Source: Ceratothoa steindachneri
Taxonomy: Eukaryota > Arthropoda > Malacostraca > Isopoda > Cymothoidae
Length of the DNA: 64,000 nt
NCBI GenBank assembly: GCA_963969495.1
Contig: OZ018331.1
Location: forward strand, 148,224,387 to 148,288,386
Reading direction: 5' to 3'
Shown piece by piece: positions 42,045 through 55,000 of the stretch. The position numbers and the translations under genes were made by a program. The first letter of the stretch is position 1; each line of letters starts with the position of its first letter. The notes beneath the pieces were generated by a model that did not search any database, was not told where the DNA came from, and saw only the letters and a list, made by a program, of their open reading frames with translations.

Positions 42045-43915
42045 GCGGTGTCAAAAAGCTAATTAAAAAATTAAGGAACAATTACGAAGTCGAGCTAGCT
42101 AGAAATGGAAAAGAAAATCCAAAGATGTTCTACCAGTATGTAAACAACATAAACACGACAAAAGACTTAATTGGCCGACTTAAAAACCAAAATGTAGACT
42201 TAATATCTGACCCAGGTGCCATTGACGATATTTTAAACGATTTGTATGCGTTAGTTTTTACAACGGAAAACATCGACACCATTCCAGACATTGATGCACC
42301 AATAATTATACATAGAAGAAGAATCATTTATGACTAGTATCCAAGTAACAAAAGAAGACGTAATCAAACATCGAAAATTTATAGCTAAGCAAATCGCCAT
42401 GTCCGGATTTGATCCATCCTCGCCACCTGAAAGAGTTGGAAAAAACGATAACCAAGCCACTCACCACAATATTCAACAAGTCACTCGAAGAAGGTGTCAT
42501 TCCAGAAGACTTTAAAAGTACAAACATTACTCCGATCTTCAAGGGGATGACCGGCAAATCTCAAGTAACTGCAGGTCAATAAGCCTGACATCTCTAATCG
42601 GAAAACTGCTCGAAACTATTATAAAAGAGAAATTAGTCGAACATTTAGACAAATTGGGTATCATTCGCGAATCACAGCACAATTTTACGAAAAACAAAAC
42701 ATGTTTAACGAATCTGCTAGAATTTTTTCAAAGAGTATGACACGAATAGAGCGGCAGATTTAATCTACTTAGATTTTCAAAAAGCTTTCGATACGGTCCC
42801 CCACAAGCGTCTACTTAATAAGATTGCCGCTTATGGAATCGGTGGAAACGTATTGAAGTGGATCGAAGACTGGTTCAACGGAAGGAAACAACGTACAGTC
42901 ATAAATGGTCACCAATTAAGATGACGAGTGTAACAAGTGGAGTGCCCCAGGGGTCCGTGCTGGGTCCATTGCTTTTTTTAATATATGTAAACGACGTAGA
43001 TGAAGGTATATTGAACCTATTCTCAAAATTTTCTGACGATACAAAGCTGGGTGGTAAATCAATAACACTTGCCAATCAACATAAAATCCAGAGAGACTTA
43101 AACAGCATTGTGGAATGGTCAGACAATTAGCAGATGAAACTCAACATTGATAAATGCAAGGTACTACATATTGGAGCAAGAAACGAAGAATTTAATTATA
43201 CAATAAAAGGCCTGCCACTGAAAAAGGTATCAGAAGAAAAAGATCTTGGTGTTATAGTCTGCAACGATTTAAAAGTTGGAAGACAGTGCGCGGAGGCATG
43301 CAAGAAAGCAAACAGAGTGTTCAGTTTCATATATAGAAATTTTGCTTACAAATCGGAAAATGGAGTAATTCCTCTGTACAAATCTTTGGTTCGACCTCAT
43401 TTAGAGTACGCAGTTCAGTTCTGGAATATATATTTGCCGAAAGATATAGAAATGTTGGAGAATGTGCGACATCGCGCTACAAAAATGATACCCAGACTAC
43501 GTCAAAAGTCCTACGAAGACAGACTTAAATCATTCAACTTGCAATCACTTGAGGCGAGAAGGTTAAGAGGAGAACTCATACAAGTCTTTAAGATCCTAAA
43601 CAATTTTGATAAAGTAAAAATTGAAACCCTTTTCGAGTTGGACGCTTCCTCAAGAACCCGAAGCCATGGATACAAACTTAAGAAGAGAAGATTAGAAACA
43701 AATATAGCAAGGAATATTTTCTCAAACAAAAGTGGTTTCCTCGTGAAACGAGTTGCCGGAGATCGTTGTTGAATCAACAACCATAAACATGTTTAAGAAT
43801 CGCTTAGATGCACACTTTAAGTGCGTCGGCGTGGTTTGAAGGAGAACTGGCCCAGAAGTAGACAACACGGTCTTTGTCAGCGATGACATCTTATAATCTT
43901 GTAAAATATTTAATT
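42045..43915 (+). pseudogene. CR1-like LINE relic (RT and C-terminal domain)
   Basis: Reading order: RT lead-in KKLIKKLRNNYEVELARNG with KENPKMFYQYVNN, then DLIYLDFQKAFDTVPHKRLL (motif A). SGVPQGSVLGPLLFLIYVND follows, then FSKFSDDTKLGG where YADDTK is expected, so the YA of YADD has become FS. After a stop the long frame 43134-43772 gives the CR1 C-terminal region: MKLNIDKCKVLHIG, KDLGVIVCNDLK, YKSLVRPHLEYAVQFWN, RHRATKMIPRLR and SLEARRLRGELIQVFKIL. A frame shift near 43755 leads into NELPEIVVESTTINMFKNRL. Dead copy, 5'-truncated. It starts a few bases after the mariner derivative and ends by a TTAGG-like run at 43915-43926. Confidence 0.85.
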
Positions 43916-43926
43916 TAGGTTAGGTC

Positions 43927-45129
43927 CCTTTGCTGTCAAATTCTACGTTTTCTTTGATACAACCCTTAACAATTGGGTCACTAAGGATTACCAAAATGTC
44001 CCTGCAAAAAATATCATGTGGCAAATTAACTTCGAGAAAATTCTTCAAACCTTTAATTATTTTTAAGCATTAATGTTATTTCCTATAAATAGAAAAATTT
44101 AGTCAATAAAATAAAAAAAATATTTAGAACACTATCAGCTCTCTGTCTCATACAGCATTTTCTAAAATTGCGAAAGAAGTTCAATTGGATCTCGAATGAG
44201 AGTTTAGGGAAACAATTTGATTATTTAATGGAAAATAACTTGAAATAAGTTGACCAGAAGGATTTGGCGTAAAATAGATAAATAATTGTGCGATGGTTGC
44301 TTAATTATATCTAAAAAAATGAAACCATAAAAAATAAACGATACTTTCACTCAATTGTTAAAAAGATCGCCATCTATTGTGAATGGGATAAATGCAAAAA
44401 TGAATAAAAAATAAAATAATAATTACCTAACGGGCAAGTAAGATCCTAAAAGTAATTGAGTCCAACAGTTTCACTTTGAAAAAACATTTAAAAAATATGA
44501 CTGAGTTTTCTAATGATGAAAAATTAAAGTGATTTATTTCATCCCGAACTAAGTTACCTATGTATATATAACTAACCTATACAAGATGGCAAATTAACCA
44601 TTCTAATTATTTTAAAGTGTGTGCTAAAACTGTCTGTGGCTTAATTATCAATTTTTAATTATTTTCACAGGCTCTAGACACTATGAAATGGCAATGCTTA
44701 GAGATTATTTGAATTAGTCTACCAAATATGATTTCGAAGAAAACGTGGTTTGTTGATCAAAACGGATGTAAAAGGCGTTTAGATTAAACAAGGCGTTCGC
44801 TGGTGTTATTTAAACATTTATAAAATTTTAATAGGTGCACTTTTTTACATATGAAAGGTGTCCATTAAATATATAACGTAATATAAATTTAAATAATTTG
44901 CTAAGATTTCAAACAAACAGAATAAAAACTCACAGCATTAGGAAGAGAAGAATTTTAAATTTAAGGAGATTAATGTTTTGTTTATGTTTAAACTTAAACA
45001 TTTGAAACTGTTACCTTTTACGTCTTTGATTAAAAAACAAAACCAACGTACTTGTTGAATTAATAGTAAATTATGGAGATGTTGAACGTAAAAAAAGTGA
45101 TGTTGCTGCTTAAGTCTCACTATATCGTT
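43927..45129. other. AT-rich spacer
   Basis: No gene or clear repeat recognised. A word shared with 7433-7448 (tagatggcgatctttt) occurs inverted at about 44363-44378. Confidence 0.4.
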
Positions 45130-45620
45130 CGGTCGGTCCGTCGGTCAGCGTTTTGCTATTATATTTTGTTTTGGTAATAACATTGTAAATATTCAGGTAA
45201 TTTTAACTAAATTTGAAACCCTTATGTTTTTTGACATTCTCTTTTGAATGATATAATTGCCAAAGGCCTTCAGAGGTTAGCCCGGGAACTATTTTGCTTT
45301 GGCAGTAACATCATAACTATTTGGCCGATTCTTACGAAATTTGAAACCCTTATGTTGTTTAACAATTTCTTTCGGATGATATAATTGCCAAAGTCCTTCC
45401 AAGGTTAGCCGGGGAATTATTTGGCAATGACATCATAAGTATTCGGCCGACTCTAAAAAAAATTAAAATCCTTATGTTGTTTTACATTCTCTTTCGAATG
45501 GTATAATTATCAAGGTCCTTCCAAGGTTAGTCTGGGAATTATTGAAAGTTTTGAAGATAGTAAGGTCATAAATGAGAATGAGTGAGAGCACGTGACTTTG
45601 GTCAGCACACCTTGTTTAGC
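45130..45620. repeat. Dispersed repeat (copy 2) with three internal units of about 120 bp
   Basis: Internal units each carry 'aaatttgaaacccttatgtt', '(c/t)tttcgaatgatataatt', 'gccaaagtccttccaaggtt' and 'agcc(c/g)gggaattattt'. The right end matches the single-unit copy at 7905-8165. No coding potential was seen. Confidence 0.75.
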
Positions 45621-46299
45621 TCCGTAATTCTCCTTGTTAATTTAGATTAGTTGGTTAAATGAAAAAAAATAAACAACAGAGATTTAGAGAGAGGGAAGGA
45701 ATTTGTTTCTTGATTGATATTTGAATAAATTTGAATTTTATTTCGACGTTTGAATCAAAGGTAGATGTAAAATGTATTTTCGTAAATAAGTTTGAAATAG
45801 AAACAGAACTTCACTGACTGCGTCCTAGGAATGTCTTAGTAATATCTTACCGTGACTTAATTTGAATCACAGCACAAATTAAGAAGACTAAAAGGGGGAA
45901 GATAGAGAGAGGGTATTTATACTGAAAAAAAGAGAAAATCTAGCACAGAGAGTTAGAAGTATATGCTCAACTCAAATATTTACCAGGTAAATGTCTGCGA
46001 AAGTTTTATTTTGGTACTTTTTGGTCGGCAGAGACCAAGGTTAAATGTAAGGGATAGGTCTCCCCCCACCCCAACTAACTTTCTGGGATGTTCACCCCCA
46101 TATGCGATTAGTTTTCTCCCGCCAAGTTGTGATCCAAACCAATGAAATAAACAACAAATTAAGTTGCCAAAGAAACAGGGGGGGGGGGGAGTAGAGCCCT
46201 ACGCGCGAAAGTTCGCTATAAAATTAATGACTGAGAAGAGCGGTCAGCGAAGACGAGATGACCCTTCCTACACCCATCTTCCCTTTGACCTTAAAGGTG
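45621..46299. other. Spacer, no recognised gene
   Basis: Contains a G10 tract near 46179-46189 and AT-rich sequence; nothing coding recognised. Confidence 0.35.
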
Positions 46300-46300
46300 G

Positions 46301-46384
<84 letters not shown>
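46300..46384. repeat. (AT)n microsatellite
   Basis: About 42 AT units directly abutting the left LTR-like repeat. Confidence 0.97.
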
Positions 46385-46386
<2 letters not shown>

Positions 46387-46388
<2 letters not shown>

Positions 46389-47495
46389 ACAATTACATGT
46401 TAATGGCAACATGTTGGGGAGGGGGATAACGAGAATAGGAGAAATATTTGTCCCCTAGTGTGTGGGTAATAATTATCAAAATAAGAGAGTGCAGATGTCT
46501 TGACGGTTGAATGATGGCCGAGAGTCGTTCAAGGTTATTTAAAGAATGCTACAAAAATAAAGTTTAATAACAAAAAATTATCAAATATATACAATATACA
46601 AAAAGAGGTTTGAGTGAGATACGTGATCAAATAAGTAACAGACACACTCTGTGTCAGCAAAGGGACAAATCCAAGGGATTAAAGCTGTTAATTACCTGAC
46701 TCGGATGGGAGTCTTAAAAGGGGCTAAACCAAGCCAAAATACAAATAATAACCATTGATTTGGGAAGACCGGATTATAACGAGGTCCACAGCGTCGGCGT
46801 ATTGCACGGAGTAAGCGTCGAAGGGACGGTAACTCATGTAGGCGAGGATGCAACAAATGGATATATTTTACTTCAGAGTTCTCGATGGGGGGAGGTACTG
46901 GTTCTACATCCGAATGCTGATGAAGGAGGACTGGTTTTACCTTAAGGTTATCGATGAGGGAGTACTGGTGCAAATTCACGGAGGAATGGCTCTTGTTAGG
47001 AGCTGCCAATCGACTGGAGCGATGCCCACAGTGGAGAAATTCTAGCCGCCGGCACCCAAATAAGCCACGGAGGATCTGACTCGAGAACGTAATGTGTCTT
47101 CGTGTGCGGGCGTGCTGTCCTGCTTATCCAGTGGGAAACCTACGGTTATAGAGGTTGTCGGTGGGCGACGAAATTGCCTCGGGCCACGGCGTGCTCTCCT
47201 GGGATTTGAAGTCGCCGGTTTCGGATGGGGGCAGAGGGTGGGGGGAGAATCCGAGATAAGGTGCCGGTCGAATAGCCCTTCGGGTTCTTTCTCGTGTCAC
47301 GAATATGGGAGGCAAGCTTAAATCGCCCCGGGCGGGGGAAAAGGGCCTCGTAAGATGAACACAGATGGTCTCATAAAGCCATCTTCACTCGATTCCTTCC
47401 TTGCTTGTCACGTTTTTTGTTCCATGGTTAAGTCCACGGGGGTCTTCTAAGGATTCAAGGTGGATGTCCAGATACTATAAGACTATTTCTCCACA
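46387..47495 (-). repeat. Probable 3' LTR of a minus-strand gypsy-type element
   Basis: This roughly 1.1-kb block recurs as a direct copy at 57574-58654, with shared text throughout ('tcccctagtgtgtgggtaat', 'agggacaaatccaagggatt', 'cctcgggccacggcgtgctc', 'agatactataagactatt'). On the minus strand it begins TG at 47495. It is preceded there by a purine-rich stretch (ggaagggaagagatgtgg), as expected for a polypurine tract. Boundaries are good to about 30 bp on the (AT)n side. Confidence 0.75.
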
Positions 47496-50191
47496 TCTCT
47501 TCCCTTCCAAAAGATTGCGATTTTCTTGATTAGGGAAAAGAAAAGGGCACAAGGAAAAGGGAAAGGTGTTTTTCCACGCGGAGACTTCTTCTAGGGGAGC
47601 GTACATAAAGAGGCGGCAAGGGTCGCGAAATTAGGGATGAATCGCCTGTAAAACGAGGTGGACCCCATGAAGGATCTGAGTTGTTTTTTAGTACACGGGA
47701 CGGGCATCTAGACTATGGCCCTGACCTTATCCTCTTGGGGCCCAATCTTTCTCTTTCCGATATTAAAACCCAGATATTTAATCGTGTCATAGGCAAAGTA
47801 GCACTTGTTGGGGCCAATCGTGAGGCCATGCTCGCGTAGCCTAGGATTCTACGCAACATCCTATTATAGTTACTGCAGGCCATTGCTATTCCAAAGAGGA
47901 GTCGACGGAACTGCATAAGGCCTTTATCGGTTGGGAATACCGCATATTTTCGTACGCTCTTCCAAAGGGGGATTTGGTAATAGGCCTTACAAACGTCTAG
48001 CTCGGAGATAAATTTTCAAAGAAGATGGAGGTTTTGGTCGATTAGGGGAATGGGTTCAGCATCGAAGACAGTCACGGAATTTAGCTTGCGAAAATCGACG
48101 CACATACGGTACGTACGATCAGGCTTCGTACCTTCACGATGGGGGAGAAGTAACTGGAATTGGAGGGTTTGATGCTATTAAGCTTCAGCAAGTTTTCAAC
48201 CTCCGAATTAAACGCTTGCCTTAAATAAATAGGGAGAGGATACAGCTTCGAACAGATGGGCTCTTAGGTGGTAAGAGTAATGGTATGCTCAAATTGGGTA
48301 GCACAACTGGGGACTTCAAAGATTACGTATCCAAAGCTATTTAAAAGGTGCTACATATGACTATTTTATTCAGGAGTCAGCTTCGTGTGAATGTTTAATC
48401 CAGTGGGTGGTAGTTCGGGTGCGCCGGGCAAGGCTGGGAGAGGATTATCCTTATCCTGCTCCACACAGACGATCTGTATCACGTTTATTGAATCCATGGG
48501 ATAATCAATCTCCATAGTTGATTCTTCATCGAATAATTTCTTTGAAATGGGCATTAAAGTCCCATTTAATTATGTGCGAATACTGTTTGTGACGGAGAGA
48601 AATGGGGTGGTGAAAAGGTTTTTACCATCAGCAATTTTTAAATATTGTGGCCAAAATGACCAGTAAACAAACTGTCTTGGGCAGTTTCACAAACGGGTGA
48701 GACGTGAGGACGTGGAACGCCCATCAAATCAGCCTCGGTGTTATTATCACCCGAGTAGGCGCGGTACAAAATGCCTTCTTTTACGAGGTAAGAGACCGCT
48801 TTGTGGCCGCGGGCAGAATCTTACTCGTGGCTTCGTGCTTTTTCCACAGGGGAAAGAGGGTTTTGCATTCCTTCTTCTCTCCTGACGCTGCTAAACACAG
48901 CGTCACAGGGGGCTTCAAGTGGAGTTTGTGTCTGTGATTCTCACTTTGCCTGGGCCCGCGTAACAACGGGCTGAGCCACAGGGTTGGGGAATAATTGGGG
49001 ACACTGTCCGATCAAGACTGAGTAAAACTTAATAGGGGCTGAAACGACTTCAGCTCAGCCGGTGAAGTATCGGCCCTCAAGGTATCATTTCACAATGGGG
49101 AAGCGGTTCGCGCGTCCAAGATAGTCGTGGACTACTGCAAACCTTTTGTGGTCAGGGGCCACTGGGGGAAGTAATTCATTTGACACTACGATACACGTGC
49201 ACCCTGTATCGCAAACGAGAGTGGATACTCGGCAGTCATTTACGACCCCGTTTTCAAATTTTAAGCCTCCGGGTGAGCTTTTATCAAAGAGAAAATTGAC
49301 CAGATGTCCGGGAGGGGGGGCTGGGAGGCGAGAGAGGAATGGGGGTTTCAGGGCGAGATGATGGGGGAGCAAGTTCGGCGCTCACTTGGTGAGCGAAGTT
49401 ATTCCGGAGCTGTAAATTCTGGGGACAGTTTGTACTCACATGACCTTCCACGCCACATGTAAACCAAACTATCGGTCTCTTGGAAAATTACGACGCAGGG
49501 GGATTGAGAGTAAGAGGTTTGATATCTTTGGTTCCAATGGGGGAAAACTTCTGGGTTTAGAGGGGCCCAATACCTTAACGAACTTAGCGGCATTACGCGG
49601 AGGGAATCGTGAGTTATTAATCTTTGACTTGGGAGATGAAAGGGCAGTCTTCATCTCCATGGTTTGCCGCGTAGACATCCGCCTCTTCAATGCACTCTTT
49701 AAAGGTATAGTACCTACGGTCCTTCACAAATGCGTGGATTTCTGTTGGCAGCGCAGCCAATAACTGATATTTAAGGACAAAGTAAACTAACGACTCATAA
49801 TCGTGGTGGGCAATTTTAGAAGCGTCTAACCAAAAATTAAAATTTCGCTGAAGGGTGTAACCAAATTGCACGATAAAAGTCGGGGGCATGTTGTAATCCG
49901 CAAATAGCTCAGACTTGAGGGGTAATAGTCGATGGTGGCTTACGAGGGAAGGTAAATGAAAATATCCCGGAGCTGGAAGCTGAGAAGGGGAAGGAATTTG
50001 GCGACACCGTCTCCCTCGATATCCCAATGATTGTCTTCGAATATTTTCTTAAATTAGGTGAGATAAGATCCAAAGTCCTCACTTTCTTTGAACGTAGAAT
50101 GCTTAACTGACGCGGAATAGGGGGCTTCCGTACGAGAGTTAATGGAGAGGGTCTCACTTTGGGCGCGATGTAGCTCCAGTTCATACTGTTG

Positions 50192-50231
<40 letters not shown>

Positions 50232-50250
50232 TTTCTCGTTTTCTTCTTCC
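47496..50250 (-). pseudogene. Gypsy-type retrotransposon relic: gag, CCHC, PR, IN zinc motif, RT
   Basis: Minus-strand order from high to low coordinate. Gag: FGYTLQRNFNFWLDASKI, then LLAALPTEIHAFVKDRRY and EECIEEADVYAANHG-like text at 49640-49900. A nucleocapsid knuckle at 49466-49423 reads WFTCGVEGHVSTNC, first Cys changed to Trp. The protease has CDTGCTCIVVS, with DTG at 49210-49202. A segment at 48835-48655 resembles the integrase N-terminal zinc domain (SYLVKEGILYR then TAQDSLFTGHFG). RT at 48330-47700 reads NSIKPSNSSYFSP, YRMCVDFRKLNSVTVFDAEP, ELDVCKAYYQIPL and FRRLLFGIAMA. IKYLGF-type text and MGS-FYRRFIPNF follow near 47640. YVDD is lost by deletion, RNase H is largely missing, and there are many stops. 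The integrase motif lying before RT is unusual. Confidence 0.75.
50196..50227. repeat. (CT)n microsatellite
   Basis: About 16 CT units just upstream of gag on the minus strand. Confidence 0.95.
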
Positions 50251-50819
50251 CGCTCTTTCATTCTCTTTTCGTTCTTTTTTTCTGCTCTTTCTTGCCTCTT
50301 TTCTTCCTGGATGTATGAAATGAGGTCTTTGCCGGTTAATCCAAGGGCTTCGCCTTGCAATTTAAATTTGTCGAAATAGGACCTCTTGTGCGGAAGTTCA
50401 ATTGACCGCAGGCACGCGCCAGGGTTAACGACCTGGATGATCGCAAAATACGCACACGAAAAGAATATGCCCTAATAGATTCGGGAGCTTTGCTTCGCTA
50501 AATAAAATCTACACTACCTCAAAATACACACAAATCGAAAATTTGAGCCTTCACGGGTTAAGAAGAGCTAAGGGTGCTAATAACCTTCTTGGGGATTAAA
50601 AAGACCCAAAGGAGAAGTTAAATCCCTAGCAATTTGAGTTAAAATAACATTCACGGTCTAGATAGACACACACGACACTTAAATATGGAAAAGTCGTTCC
50701 ACGAATCTAAAAACAACTTGAACGCTACTCAGCCTTAAGAAAATACAAAGAAATAGAAGGAACTTTTTGAAAAGACCTCTTTAAAGACCTTTTAAAAACC
50801 CTACTGAACCTGACACCAG

Positions 50820-50823
<4 letters not shown>
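50251..50823 (-). other. Leader region of the gypsy-type relic
   Basis: Non-coding sequence between gag and the (AT)n/insertion complex; presumably the retrotransposon leader. No primer-binding site could be identified. Confidence 0.4.

Positions 50824-50900
<77 letters not shown>
50824..50900. repeat. (TA)n microsatellite, left of the inverted-repeat element
   Basis: About 38 TA units; immediately followed by the left arm of the inverted-repeat element. Confidence 0.97.
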
Positions 50901-51465
<565 letters not shown>

Positions 51466-52067
51466 CGAATTTCTGTGCATGCACATCTCAAAAAAGGCTC
51501 CACACATTTTCAAAAAACTCTGTGGGACCCGCAGGGCCCACAAAAAGGGAGTTACGCATAAGTAACTGAAAGTCTTTGATGACGTCATAAGCATGAAATA
51601 AATTTTATCATTAGAAACAAGAGGAGCAGCTTCGCCACTCCTCCTTACAGAACGAGCTTGCGCTTAGCTGGTAGACCTTGTCTCTGGCCTACCGCCTATC
51701 ATGATTCTCTTTTTTTTCTCCATCTAAATTTGCTCTAATAATTTCCTTGCAAAATTTTAAGCAATTTTCTGTACTTCACCATTTGTAATTCTTTTAGTTT
51801 AAAAAAATCACAAAACTTTATACTTATATTTATTTCTGAACTTCAAAATATTATTTGTTTGATATTACGAGTATAAAGGAATTATTAGAAACTAGCAGTT
51901 GTTTGCCCAAGGTTTGTTCTAATGAATTAGGTTACTTTAAAGTCAATTGCTGTTTGTTCAGAAGCTTCTCTTTAGTGCATCTAATATGGACCAATCTCGG
52001 CTTAGAGAAGTAAATTTTTGACATAACTTGAAATTCAAGAGGATAAGAAATCTTTATATCCAAAAAC

Positions 52068-55000
52068 ATGAGGCCAAGAAAATCAGAAAAAGTTTTGAAA
52101 AACCTTTCCAAATTTAAAAAGAAGCACACTTCCAAAGGCGTAGATGATGTTCCTTCCAAAAAGTTAAAACCGGATTCAGAGATCAGTTCGATGTCTGTCT
52201 GCGGGGTGCATTAAACCTTCTTGCGTCAGTCATGTGGGAATGGTTAATAATGCAGTTGCCCACGCAGACATTGTACATAATTTCATTTTTTTTACCAACC
52301 ACTTTGATTTGGTTTATGAACGCACACCTGGGGATGGTAATTGTTTATTCTATAGCCTTGCCAAAGATTTGCAGCGATTTGATATTGAGGCAGATCATAG
52401 GTCGCTCAGAGCTCTTGCTTCAGAACTGTTGGAATCTAACAAAGAACATTTCTTAATCTTTCTTGATACAGACTCTGGTGACCCTGAACTGGCCTTTAAA
52501 AACTACTTGCAAGCACTTCGATCTGGCCCAAAAAATTATTGGCCACATTGAAATCCAGTTATTAGCCCAAGACGATTATGCCATAGTACAAATTTTAATG
52601 GAAACCACCTATCATTGATAAATATCAATGATTAAAACGCAAATGATATCATCACTTAAGAATATTGGAACAACTTGCACTACGATGTCTTCTTGCCATC
52701 GCATGAAATGTTATCTCACTCAAATTTAGAAGAAGAAGATATAGGCATTGAGCCTGGGTATTATCGACAGGACCATCGTGCTGAGTCTCAGGAAGTTGCT
52801 GAAGATCCCAATCAAACGCAAACCAGAAGACTATTTAAAACTGCAAGAGCTGAAAGAGCGCGTCAAAGAAGGGCCTCTGGAACTCCAGATGACAGGAGAA
52901 AGAGGACAGAAGCGAATGCTGAAAGGATAAGAAGAGTCAGGGATTTTGAAGACACGTATCAAAGGCAACTAACGCTGCACAAATGAGACAAGTGGGAGAT
53001 GCATTTTTTGTCCAATCTACATAAAGCAGCATTTAATTATGATCCCAAGAAGATTATTCAAACCACCCGAAGTTGTCCAATGGAAGTTTGATAAATGAAT
53101 GTAAGTATTGCAAAGCAATAAAGTTTGAGGATTAGACCAATGGTCTTTGTTGCAGAAATAGAAAAGTTTAGTTGAAAGAACCACCTATTCCAAGTCAACA
53201 ATTACTTTCCCTATTAGATGGATCAAATCCAGATTCAGTTGAAGTTTTAAGAGTCATAAGAGCTTACAACAACTGCTTTTCTATGAAATCATTTGGAGCT
53301 AATAATGTAACTTTGCCAGGGTGGAAGTCAACATTCAGAGTCCAAGGCCAAATCTATTACAAATTTACTTCAATGAGAAACATAGTGATGAATCTCCAAG
53401 AGTTCCTTCCTCAAAACAATCTCTATATCAGAAAATTCGAGACAGCCTTGGAGAGAAGTACGGATGAAGAAGTCAGATTGATCATCAGAGCAGACAAAAC
53501 TCCAAATGTTGAACATCAAAGAAGATTCAATTCTCCTACAACAAATGAAGTTGGACTTTTGATTCTAGGAGAAGACTTTGAAAGAAGAGATATTTTGTTT
53601 TACAATATAAAGATGAAAATCTGAAGAAAGTTGCTGAAACTCATAGAGCTTATGACTCCTTAGAGAACCCTTTGATATTCTGGCAAGCAAAGAGATCCAA
53701 AAACTGGAGCAAGGAATAACAAGAAAATATCTGCTCAGGATTTTTATGCTTATATAATAATGGTGAGGCAGTAAAATTTAAATTTGCTATTGAGATTTAA
53801 GCAGCTTCTTAATCAATTCTTAGTTGATATGTATGCCAAGATTGAGTCAGATAGAGTGTTGTTCATCAAGCTGCATCAGAAAAAGCTCAGAGCAGAGGAC
53901 TACATCCACCTAAAAGATGCAGTTTTAAGTGATGGCACTGCAAATAATGCTAGATAAATGGTGATTCTGCCTCCTTTTTTACTGGAGATCCTAGGCACAT
54001 ACAGGAAAGAATACAGAGTGCAATTTGCTATGTCAGACATTATGGCGAACCTGACTTATTCATTACCTTTACCTGTAATCTTACATGGAAAGAAGTGCAA
54101 GAGAATCTTCTTCCTGAGCAATCTGCTACTGACAGACATGATATTGTGGCAAGAGTATCCAAGCTTAAAGTGGAAAAACTCATAGATCTGATTACTAAAG
54201 GAAAGCTCTTTGGACAAGTGAGATGTCATATGTATACAATTGAATGGCAAAAGTGAGGCTTGCCACTTGCTCATTTGCTAACTTGGCTGAAGGACAAAAT
54301 AAGTTCTAATGAGATTGACCTTATAATCAGTGCAGAATTTCCAAATCCTGAAACAGGTCCAATGTTGTTTGAAATCATCAAGAAGAACATGATCCATGGA
54401 CCATGTGGTTCTGTTAATCCAAATAGTCCCTGCATGGTAGGCAAAAGCTACAGCAAAAAATATCCAAGGAAATTAATTAAGGAAACGCGGACTGATGCAA
54501 ATGAATATCCAATCTATAAAAGAAGAACAGGAGAAGATGGAGGATATTCATTTGCTGTGAAAAAAAATGTAAATGATATTATTCTAGACAACAAGTGGGT
54601 GGTTCCGTATATTCCCTTCCTTTGCTAAACATTTAATGCCCACATCAATGTGGGATTTTTCAACAGTGTGAAATCGATCAAATATGTCTACAAGATATAA
54701 ACAAAGGTAGTGATCAAGCAGGTTTTAAGCCTGGAGAATCATAATGAAGTTGAACAATTTCAAATGGGAAGATATATTTCCAGTAATGAGGCAATCAGGA
54801 GAATACTTTCTTTCCCTATTCATCACAGAAGTCCCTCAGTTCAGCACCTGGCGCTGCATTTAGAAAATGATCAGAGAGTCTATTACACTGAGGAAAATGC
54901 AAGAGAGCTGGCTGAAAGGCCAAAAGATACTACCCTAATGGCGTTTATCAACCTCTGTACAGAAGGCAAGTTTGCCAAAAGACTTCTATATCCTGAAGTA

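Noticed and set aside
49085..49763. Plus-strand open stretches opposite the gypsy gag/protease region
   Set aside because: The minus-strand reading gives gag, CCHC and DTG motifs in order; the plus strand has no recognisable motif.
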